DNA from: Pseudovibrio axinellae
GTDB lineage: Bacteria > Pseudomonadota > Alphaproteobacteria > Rhizobiales > Stappiaceae
Assembly: GCF_900110875.1 (NCBI RefSeq)
Contig: NZ_FOFM01000014.1
Location: forward strand, 1-64,000
Reading direction: 5' to 3'
Length of the DNA stretch: 64,000 nucleotides
Shown here: positions 57,591-64,000 of the stretch, piece by piece
How the letters are laid out: each line of letters begins with the position of its first letter
How positions within the stretch are numbered: position 1 is the stretch's first letter
Notes under the pieces: generated by a model
Told to the model about the DNA's origin: nothing
Database searches by the model: none
Seen by the model: only the letters and a program-made list of their open reading frames with translations
Position numbers and translations under genes: made by a program

Positions 57591-57636
57591 ATATTATGCA
57601 GTGCACAAAATTTGTCAAGCCTTATATCGCACTGCA
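57591..57636 (-). promoter_or_regulatory. phasin promoter within a TGCAGTGC/GCACTGCA dyad
   Basis: Minus-strand TTGACA (57618-57613), 16 bases, TAATAT (57596-57591). Plus-strand TGCAGTGC (57597-57604) and GCACTGCA (57629-57636) are perfect inverted arms 32 bases apart, one in the -35/-10 spacer and one just upstream of the -35. PhaR-type regulators of phasin genes bind TGC-rich sites, so this is a candidate operator. Binding is inferred. Confidence 0.6.
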
Positions 57637-57884
57637 ATATTATGGAAAGACAGGAGGCTAGCCATCAACAAAAACAGATAAAAACAGATTTTTTGCAAAC
57701 TACCTTCGCACATTTACTGAATTGTAACTGTAATCGCATCATTCTGGGTATGAAGCGAACGGAGGGGAGCCAACTGAGCCGCATTTTGTGTGGTTGAGTT
57801 TTTCTGGACACATCCTCCCGATGCAATCATTTTTTTTAGTACAGAGCGCGTAAACCGCCATATTGCTCACGGGGCGAAAAGAAC

Positions 57885-59339
57885 ATGGGTCTGCGTAATT
57901 TTGGGCCATTTGGGCGTCTAAAAAAGGCATTAGGACAAGCTGTCGGCATACTAGCCGTCTCATTAGCACTCGCTACAGCTCCGTCTGTTGCCCAGGCAAA
58001 TGCCAAATATGCAGGCATTGTCGTGGACGCCAAAACCGGCAAGGTTTTGTATTCCAACAATGCCACAGCAAAACGCTATCCAGCGTCCACCACAAAGATC
58101 ATGACACTTTACGTGCTCTTTGAAGAGTTGGAAGCTGGTCGCATCTCGCTCAATACCAAGATGAAGGTCTCCCGATACGCTGCACGGCGCCCACCAACCA
58201 AGCTTGGCTTGAAGGTTGGCGGTTATTTGCGCGTTAAGGATGCGATCTACGCGCTCATCACCAAATCTGCCAATGATGCGTCCACGGTGATTGCCGAACA
58301 CATCTCAGGCTCAGAAACAGCCTTTGGCCGTCGCATGACTCAGACCGCCCGTTCAATCGGCATGCGTAACACGATCTTTAGGAACCCTCACGGCCTTCCT
58401 AACTCCAAGCAAATCACAACCGCAGCTGACCTTGCTCTGCTCGGTCGCGCGATCCAAGATCGCTTCCCGAAGTATTACAAATACTTCAACACCCGCTCCT
58501 ACACCTACGCAGGACGCCGGATGGGCAACCACAATAAGTTACTTGGACGCGTGCGCGGTGTTGACGGTATCAAGACCGGCTATACCAACGCATCAGGCTT
58601 TAATCTGGTCACCAGTGTAAAACGCGACAATCGTCAGATCGTAGCTGTGGTCCTTGGTGGACGCACCGGCAGAAGCCGCGACGCGCAAATGGAGAAATTG
58701 ATCAGCCAGTATTTGCCAAAAGCATCCCGCGGTCGTCGCACTGCGCCTATGCTTTACGCAGGCACAAAGCGCTATCAATTCCCAAGTGTTGCTCCAGCAG
58801 TTCCTGTTGCTAAAGCAGGCACACCAAACGTGAAGCAGCCTACATTGCTCGCCTATGCAAGCCCGACTGGCACGACGCCAAGCTCAAAGCCAACGGATCC
58901 GATTACCAAGATGCTTGACCAGCAGGCCAACAAGCCCGCTCCGGCAGTTCGCAAACAACTGGTTGCCAATTCGCTAGCTGCCCCTGCTGTGGTGGCCTCT
59001 GCAAAATTGCAGCAACCAGCAGCAACAACCGCGCCATCTTCAGTTTCGATCGAACGCAAGATCGCAAGCCTGAAGCCAGAGGACATCGACACCTCCGGCT
59101 GGCACATTCAAATTTCTGCGACCGACAGCCAGGATAAGGCTATCAAGATTCTGGAAAATGCGCGCGCAGCGGCAGGAAACGCCCTACGCAACAAGCGCAT
59201 CTACACAGAGCCGGTCAAATCCAAGACTCAAACTCTATACCGCGCGCGGTTCATAGGGTTTGAAACCAAAACAGCAGCCTGGGATGCTTGTGCCACACTC
59301 AAAAAGGCCAAGTACTCCTGCTATGCCGTCTATCAGTAA
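57885..59339 (+). CDS. D-alanyl-D-alanine carboxypeptidase with SPOR domain
   Basis: A 484-residue exported penicillin-binding protein of the low-molecular-mass DacF/PBP5 class, trimming pentapeptides in peptidoglycan. A signal peptide (to about ANA, residue 40) is followed by the peptidase with Ser68-T-T-Lys71 (ASTTK), SAN (128-130) and KTG (230-232). A Pro/Ala/Thr-rich linker (about 290-400) leads to a C-terminal SPOR domain (about 402-484), which binds denuded septal glycan. The SPOR domain suggests division-site action. Convergent with the J-domain gene. Confidence 0.94.
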   Translation: MGLRNFGPFGRLKKALGQAVGILAVSLALATAPSVAQANAKYAGIVVDAKTGKVLYSNNATAKRYPASTTKIMTLYVLFEELEAGRISLNTKMKVSRYAARRPPTKLGLKVGGYLRVKDAIYALITKSANDASTVIAEHISGSETAFGRRMTQTARSIGMRNTIFRNPHGLPNSKQITTAADLALLGRAIQDRFPKYYKYFNTRSYTYAGRRMGNHNKLLGRVRGVDGIKTGYTNASGFNLVTSVKRDNRQIVAVVLGGRTGRSRDAQMEKLISQYLPKASRGRRTAPMLYAGTKRYQFPSVAPAVPVAKAGTPNVKQPTLLAYASPTGTTPSSKPTDPITKMLDQQANKPAPAVRKQLVANSLAAPAVVASAKLQQPAATTAPSSVSIERKIASLKPEDIDTSGWHIQISATDSQDKAIKILENARAAAGNALRNKRIYTEPVKSKTQTLYRARFIGFETKTAAWDACATLKKAKYSCYAVYQ

Positions 59340-59359
59340 CTAGTATCGTCACGGTGAGT

Positions 59360-60091
59360 CTAATGTCTGTTGAGAAGCCTATCCTTCGCCTCGTTGAGTT
59401 TGGAAGCCAGGAAAGCAGAGCCTCCACTATCGGGGTGCAAACGCTTAATCAATCTGCGGTGGGCAGCACGAATGTCGTCCGTGGAAGCGCCCGGCGCAAG
59501 TCCAAGAACCTCGTAGGCCTCCTTTTCAGTCAGAGCGCTCGAGCCAGACGTGTTTCCCTGCCCCGCTGTGGAATCCGCCTGGAAGTCTACACGCCAGTTG
59601 GAGAGCCTGCTGTCGAGGTAAGCTTCGAGTAGCGCAACACTGTCTCCATCCGGCTGCACGTCGCGCCATAAAAGCTTAAGTTCGCCAATTTGAAGTGAGC
59701 TCAACGCGCGACCCGTAAATGCACCGGCAAGCACTTTGCCTTCAAGTTTACGGCTATCGTGATCCAGTTCCATATGTAAAAACTTGGAGGATATTGTCGA
59801 GGTTTGACCTGCACTCTTAGCAGCGCCTCCCAGTCCGCCAAGGGAAAAGCCCCCGGGAAACTTAAAACTCTGCGCTGAGCCCCATCCCAAAAGGGAAAGT
59901 GCAAAAGCTGCGAGCGGTAGCGCAACAACATACCTGCCCGTAACTGCAAGAAACGCACAAAAGATCAGCAACACAATGCCGATCAACATTTTCATGACTT
60001 CCGCCAGTTTCGTGGGGTTAGATTGTGTCAGCGACTTTGCAATGAAATAGAGGATGGCAAGCACCAATCCTCCTAAGACCAAATAGCCCAT
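59360..60091 (-). CDS. membrane-anchored J-domain (DnaJ-like) protein
   Basis: A 243-residue protein: an N-terminal TM helix (about 4-19), a second hydrophobic stretch (33-65), a central linker region, and a C-terminal J domain (about 190-243) with YEVLGLAPGASTDDIRAAHRRLIKRLHPDSGGS and the HPD tripeptide. This is the TIM14/DjlA-like layout, likely recruiting DnaK at the inner membrane. It begins three bases after the VWA-like gene, suggesting a shared role. Confidence 0.87.
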   Translation of the reverse strand: MGYLVLGGLVLAILYFIAKSLTQSNPTKLAEVMKMLIGIVLLIFCAFLAVTGRYVVALPLAAFALSLLGWGSAQSFKFPGGFSLGGLGGAAKSAGQTSTISSKFLHMELDHDSRKLEGKVLAGAFTGRALSSLQIGELKLLWRDVQPDGDSVALLEAYLDSRLSNWRVDFQADSTAGQGNTSGSSALTEKEAYEVLGLAPGASTDDIRAAHRRLIKRLHPDSGGSAFLASKLNEAKDRLLNRH

Positions 60092-60094
60092 GTA

Positions 60095-60817
60095 TTACCC
60101 GAGGTGTTCTATCAAGAGTTGAGCACCTTTATGCCCCGATTGTTCAAGCTGCTCAAGGGCCTCTCTGCCCCCCGCGGAAAATGTTGCGATCGCAGCAAGC
60201 AATCCGCGCAAACTGGCAGCAGATCCCTCGCCAAAATTCATGTAGATTCCATTGCTCAAGCGTGCAATCTCGCGGTAATTCTCTTCCGCAACATGATCCT
60301 GGCCTTCCTGAAAAATGAAAACCGGCACGCCAAGCAACCCAAGTTCTCCAGCCCGGTCACACACACGATCCGGATTTTCTTCCATGCAGTCGCCGATATA
60401 GACAACGGCCTGAACTCGTTTGTTCCGGGTTTCGCTCAAAGCATGGTCCAGCACTTTCCGAATCTGCGTCCGGCCTGCCTGAACTCTGATTTTGCGCATC
60501 ATCGCGCCCAGTTCTTTTGAATTGCTAACCCAGCGAGACGCCTTGCATTCTCCAAAACCACGAAAAAACACAAGTTGCACGTCAAGAGACCCAACCCGAC
60601 CGGCCTCAATAAACATTTCCTCTTGCAAATGGCACGCCTGATCCCAAGTGGGTTGGCGGCTCATCGTTGCATCCAGCGCAAAAATCAACCGGCCCCGTTC
60701 ACTCTCACTTGGCGCTGCAACAGCACGCTTGGCGGCCTCCAAAAAGCTGGAAAGATCACTCGCATCCTGAGCCTTTTTACTCAAAAAACCTGGCCGTTTT
60801 GAAAGTTTGTCTGACAT
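60095..60817 (-). CDS. VWA-like domain protein
   Basis: A 240-residue protein whose core is a von Willebrand A-like fold: LIFALDATMSRQPTWDQA (MIDAS-like D-x-T-x-S), RTQIRKVLDHAL, VQAVVYIGDCMEENPD, and GVPVFIFQEGQDHVAEENYREIARLSNGIYMNF. VWA domains bind protein partners with a metal. No signal peptide. ATG 60817 (MSDKLSK) rather than the upstream ATG 60835. Translationally close to the J-domain gene, so the pair may form a chaperone-linked complex (inference). Confidence 0.85.
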   Translation of the reverse strand: MSDKLSKRPGFLSKKAQDASDLSSFLEAAKRAVAAPSESERGRLIFALDATMSRQPTWDQACHLQEEMFIEAGRVGSLDVQLVFFRGFGECKASRWVSNSKELGAMMRKIRVQAGRTQIRKVLDHALSETRNKRVQAVVYIGDCMEENPDRVCDRAGELGLLGVPVFIFQEGQDHVAEENYREIARLSNGIYMNFGEGSAASLRGLLAAIATFSAGGREALEQLEQSGHKGAQLLIEHLG

Positions 60818-61089
60818 GCGCGCACCTGTAGTCACATCTTAAAGGAGTGTGGTAGTTTTTTCTTCCAACAAGCTCCCCGGTTTTGGGACAGATTGCTCAT
60901 TTATCTACCTAAAGACCAATACCCACTATTGGTGCAATGAGAGCAATCACAAAATCTGCTAAAACACGTTATATCAGGTCCTGCTTGCATTTGGGTTCAA
61001 CAGTTTCTGATCAAACCCATTTCCAACAACACATAATAATAACTGCAACAGCAAGAAATAACGGGATGAGTTCCGATATGGAGACGCCT

Positions 61090-61932
61090 ATGAGAAATCT
61101 CCCAGACGTATACCGCGGCATCGATGACCTGCGGAACGCACTTTCTCCTCTAAGACGAGAAGGCAAAACAATCGCTCTGGTACCAACAATGGGAGCTTTG
61201 CACGCTGGCCACCTTTCACTGGTTGAAAAGGCAAGCGAACAAGCAGACATCGTGATTGTATCTATCTTTGTAAATCCAAAACAATTCGCACCGGGCGAGG
61301 ATTTTCAAAGCTATCCGAGGACAGAAACTGCCGATCTGGAAAAACTAGCGGACTACGGCGTATTTGGCGTGTTCGCGCCAAACGCAGCAGAAATGTATCC
61401 GAACGGTTTTGCAACATCGATCCAGATCGAAGGTCCAGCCCTTGGGTTGGAAACTGACCATCGGCCACACTTCTTCAACGGCGTTGCAACCGTTGTCGCC
61501 AAGCTGCTGCTGGCAGTTATGCCGGACACCGCCATCTTCGGTGAAAAAGACTACCAGCAACTTCGCGTCATCAAACAGCTAGCAAGAGACTTACATCTTC
61601 CAACGAAGATCATAGGTGCGCCAACAGTGCGGGAAGAGGACGGCTTGGCCATGTCCTCACGCAATGAGTACCTGGACAATAACGAGCGACAGACTGCAAG
61701 AACAATCGCTGAAACGCTAAAGACCGCACGTAATGCCCTGCACAACGGCGAAAGCTGGATTGACGTGCGCAAAAAAGCTCTGACTGTTTTAAAACTCTCT
61801 GGCTTTGCGACAGACTATTTTGAGCTGAGACACAAAAACCATCTTGGCACGCCGATTGACGCAAAAGGTGCCCGCATTTTGGTCGCCGCCAAAGTCGGCA
61901 GCACCCGCCTGATCGACAACATCGAAGTTTAA
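61090..61932 (+). CDS. panC: pantothenate synthetase
   Basis: Joins pantoate and beta-alanine with ATP to make pantothenate. 280 residues from ATG 61090, chosen because GGAG lies six bases upstream and the family begins near MRNLPDVYRGIDDLR. The frame is open to 60937, which would add 51 residues unlike PanC. Motifs: LVPTMGALHAGHLSLV (HxGH), VVSIFVNPKQFAPGEDF-like region, FGEKDYQQLRVI, and VREEDGLAMSSRNEYL. No panB adjacent. Confidence 0.96.
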   Translation: MRNLPDVYRGIDDLRNALSPLRREGKTIALVPTMGALHAGHLSLVEKASEQADIVIVSIFVNPKQFAPGEDFQSYPRTETADLEKLADYGVFGVFAPNAAEMYPNGFATSIQIEGPALGLETDHRPHFFNGVATVVAKLLLAVMPDTAIFGEKDYQQLRVIKQLARDLHLPTKIIGAPTVREEDGLAMSSRNEYLDNNERQTARTIAETLKTARNALHNGESWIDVRKKALTVLKLSGFATDYFELRHKNHLGTPIDAKGARILVAAKVGSTRLIDNIEV

Positions 61933-62040
61933 AGCTCATTCACAAACAGTGAGCACCAGCTTTCGGGCAAAACCACCTGAGCTATCAGGGATCAAGACAC
62001 GTCTTCGGGTAATTGAACAAATGATCCGGAGACGTCTGCC

Positions 62041-62487
62041 TTAGATCAGGCAAAGTTCCTGTAACTCGCGGCGCATACCCTCTGGCATTTCGGCAAGTTG
62101 ATCGCCATCCAGCATCGGCCCGCCTACATCAAGTGGCGCATCGGATGCTTTCAGGTAACGCCAGCCTTGAAAGGGTCGGCGCGGCTGGAAATGCGTTTGA
62201 TGGAGAAAAGGCTCCATCACAAGATCGCAGCTCTTTTTGCCAGCATCATCTTTGTGTACGCGAATATCAATTAGCTTCTGCCGAACCTGAACATTGCCCT
62301 TGATCACCCAATACAGCGACCCGCCATCAAGCAATTCATCAATACGCGTGGGAACCATGCGAGTGGTATGGATCTGCTCAGCGCTCAGCCCTTGGGACAG
62401 AGCCAGAATTTGGCGCTGCTCAATATAGCCGCGCAATTGATCAACGCTTTCCACGCCAACACAAAGTTTTACCAGATGCAGTGTCAT
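62041..62487 (-). CDS. DUF1489 family protein
   Basis: A 148-residue protein beginning MTLHLVKLCVGVESVDQLRGY with TTRMVPTRIDELLDGGSLYWVIKGNVQVRQKLIDIR, then FQGWRYLKASDAPLDV, the pattern of the alphaproteobacterial DUF1489 family (function unknown). ATG 62487 is the family start; ATG 62508 is also in frame. Convergent with panC. Confidence 0.88.
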   Translation of the reverse strand: MTLHLVKLCVGVESVDQLRGYIEQRQILALSQGLSAEQIHTTRMVPTRIDELLDGGSLYWVIKGNVQVRQKLIDIRVHKDDAGKKSCDLVMEPFLHQTHFQPRRPFQGWRYLKASDAPLDVGGPMLDGDQLAEMPEGMRRELQELCLI

Positions 62488-62714
62488 TGCGTTGAAATAG
62501 CAGCTCAACAGCAGAAATGCCAGTCAAAGCAGCTTTCAGACCTAACGCATTGCACAACCATTGCAAAGCACGCCGTGCTGCGCAAACTGGCACAGCAACA
62601 AAGGAAAGAAGAGAAAATCTCCCCTACTATATATGGTAGTAAATCAAAATATAACAAGAATTGCGCGAGTTCGCCGAAACTGAGTAAAAATAGACCCCAC
62701 TCAGGAGAACCGCC

Positions 62715-63629
62715 ATGCCCACTTATTGCAAACCAGTTACCCCACTCGGACAAGTGCCGATCCTTGGAGCAAAAAGGTTTCGTATCTGGTCCAGCAATGT
62801 CCAAGCATACTTTATTATCGATGTCTGTGAGCCAAGTCCTCTCTTAAAAAGAAGCGGGCCCTCTCCGCTACTGCTCGTGACCGATGGCAACCTATGTTTT
62901 TCATCTGCAACATCAATTTCCAAAGCCCTTGCTTTAGAACCAGACGGACCACCGTCCATGACCGTTGTTGGAATAGGCTATGATGTCGCTGGTGCAGGTG
63001 AAAACGCCGAACATCACACCATCCGCAATCGCGACCTCACCCCCTGCCAGGACAAACGCTTTGAGGCCATGATGCAAAAGGCACCTGCGCCTTTCACATG
63101 GAGGGAGGATATTAAGCCCGGAGGTTCTGAACGTTTCCTGAGCTTTATAAAGGACGAACTCACACCATGGCTGATGTCGCAGTTTAATATCGACCCCACC
63201 GACCACACCTTAGCGGGCACCTCACTAGGCGGGCTATTTGCCCTCAACACTCTTATGACACAGCCAACTGCTTTTGAGCGCTATATCGCCATAAGCCCGG
63301 CCATCTGGTGGGCCAACAACTACTTGATGGATTTGGCGCAAGGATTTGAGATCCCCCGCACTGACCGCCCCATCACTTTGTACATGGCTGTTGGAGAGCG
63401 TGAAGAACGACAGGATCCAAATGCAAAAATGGTAACGAACCTGACCAAATTTGCAAAGCGCCTAAAAGAGCGCAAGCTGCGCGCTCTAAACTTCAAAACA
63501 GAGATACTACCCGATGAAACTCATATGAGTGTGTTTAGCCCTGCCCTTGGCAGAGGGTTACGCTCCACGTTTGCGCCCCAGTCTCGGGATGAAAGTTGGG
63601 CAAATCTGGATGTAGTGGAAACCCCATAG
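62715..63629 (+). CDS. alpha/beta hydrolase, IroE/Fes-like esterase
   Basis: A 304-residue esterase of the family with IroE, BesA and related siderophore or antibiotic hydrolases. Features: PLLLVTDGNLCFSSA near residue 50, the nucleophile elbow LAGTSLGGLFALNTL (Ser near residue 170), ISPAIWWAN, and a catalytic His in LPDETHMSVFSP. No signal peptide, so a cytoplasmic enzyme is likely. The substrate is unknown; no siderophore genes are nearby. Start ATG 62715 with AGGAG upstream. Confidence 0.88.
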   Translation: MPTYCKPVTPLGQVPILGAKRFRIWSSNVQAYFIIDVCEPSPLLKRSGPSPLLLVTDGNLCFSSATSISKALALEPDGPPSMTVVGIGYDVAGAGENAEHHTIRNRDLTPCQDKRFEAMMQKAPAPFTWREDIKPGGSERFLSFIKDELTPWLMSQFNIDPTDHTLAGTSLGGLFALNTLMTQPTAFERYIAISPAIWWANNYLMDLAQGFEIPRTDRPITLYMAVGEREERQDPNAKMVTNLTKFAKRLKERKLRALNFKTEILPDETHMSVFSPALGRGLRSTFAPQSRDESWANLDVVETP

Positions 63630-63635
63630 TCAAAC

Positions 63636-63669
63636 AAAAAGGGATGCAGACATATCATCTGCATCCCTT
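63636..63669 (-). terminator. rho-independent terminator of the small minus-strand gene
   Basis: AAGGGATGCAGA and TCTGCATCCCTT form a perfect 12-bp stem with a 7-base loop; on the minus strand it ends in TTTTTGTTTG. It lies 32 bases past the stop of the 35-residue ORF and may also stop the plus-strand esterase transcript. Confidence 0.85.
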
Positions 63670-63700
63670 GTCAAAATCCACGTTTAGCAGTCGATGGAGA

Positions 63701-63808
63701 TTAACTGCCGGCACCTGCAAAGACATAGAGCAGTGCCATAACGCCGCCGAGCGTTGCGATAGTCCACACCGTGAACCCCCAGCAGGACTTCTGAATTTCG
63801 TGATCCAT
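63701..63808 (-). CDS. 35-residue single-TM small protein
   Basis: Minus-strand ORF from ATG 63808 to TAA 63701: a charged start (MDHEIQK), a Cys-Trp pair, then one hydrophobic helix (about residues 11-31) ending in GAGS. The downstream terminator and the lack of any competing gene support it. It is probably a small inner-membrane protein, perhaps a subunit of a larger complex. I recognise no family, and the ribosome-binding site is weak. Confidence 0.55.
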   Translation of the reverse strand: MDHEIQKSCWGFTVWTIATLGGVMALLYVFAGAGS

Positions 63809-64000
63809 AAAACACCGTTTGATGGTTGATATAGGTGCGCCGAGGAAACCCCGTCAGCACAGGGCGCACCGAATATCCCTTCTTCTGTGAAAGTGCAACA
63901 GAAAAACGGTAAAAACGGGTCACCAGAGTGCCGCACCCAGTCCACAGTGCCCCCTACATATTACCTAGTCAGATATACCTAATCCATTAAATCTAATAAC
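63809..64000. other. leader/promoter region of the small ORF with an inverted repeat
   Basis: GGTGCGCC (63834-63841) and GGCGCACC (63863-63870) are perfect inverted arms 21 bases apart, 26 bases upstream of the small ORF start on the minus strand. They could form a leader hairpin or an operator. Nothing else is seen up to the window end. Confidence 0.4.

Noticed and set aside
1-64000. search for CRISPR arrays, IS elements, prophage, tRNA genes and defence systems
   Set aside because: No regularly spaced repeats, transposase, integrase, tRNA T-loop context or defence-gene domain was found; the window is mainly core genome.

Overview
The window looks like a chromosomal segment of an alphaproteobacterium of the Hyphomicrobiales/Rhizobiales type, most likely a marine Stappiaceae such as Pseudovibrio (inference). 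Grounds: a divK/DUF3572/dinB block, a pyrB-pyrC-plsY-dprA-topA-rnr-DUF983-NUDIX-rpmG block, an EipB-like DUF1849 protein, separate gatCA and gatB loci, a phasin, and GANTC clusters of the kind methylated by CcrM. Base composition is close to balanced and I see no IS element, phage, CRISPR array or tRNA gene. It is mostly a housekeeping region.

Left part (1-9 kb): a strong sigma-70 promoter points left out of the window (rRNA-operon type, inferred). A gene-poor 1.3 kb stretch follows, with an A/C-rich tract and a short tandem repeat. Then come small genes, a probable decayed gene, and a minus-strand set for periplasmic glucans: opgG, a 70-codon ORF, opgH, and a GT39-type membrane glycosyltransferase. 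The opgH reading frame is interrupted by one in-frame TAA that separates its N-terminal 70 codons.

9-30 kb: gatB, an orphan YjhX/TopAI-type toxin, an ArsR-regulated Asp-nucleophile hydrolase, a Tat-exported multicopper oxidase, an LhgO-type FAD oxidoreductase, a secreted hydrolase, a MarR/isochorismatase pair with a clear operator, gatCA, an MFS pump beside GlxA-like and TetR regulators, a YHS protein, an UlaG-like hydrolase, ung, ruvX, an AEC transporter and an AidB-like acyl-CoA dehydrogenase. Most are on the minus strand.

30-51 kb: a long plus-strand run: pyrB, a dihydroorotase homologue lacking the metal-binding HxH (probably an inactive ATCase partner), plsY, dprA, topA, rnr, DUF983, NUDIX, MFS, rpmG; then minus-strand divK, followed by DUF3572, a HAD-like protein, dinB, eipB-like (minus), ridA-like, a GDPD, a FemAB-like protein and a HIT protein. 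Between rpmG and divK, where pleD sits in relatives as I recall, there are 940 bases without a convincing gene.

51-64 kb: a GNAT/YoaP protein, azlCD, clpS-clpA, a phasin whose promoter lies in a TGCAGTGC/GCACTGCA dyad, a SPOR-domain D,D-carboxypeptidase, a membrane J-domain protein, a VWA-like protein, panC, DUF1489, an IroE-like esterase and a 35-residue single-TM protein. Many genes have readable rho-independent terminators, which support the gene ends given here. I found no obviously novel multi-gene system. The best leads are the split opgH, the GANTC/TTCAnnTGAA clusters around the HIT gene, the phasin and MarR operators, and the small or decayed genes.
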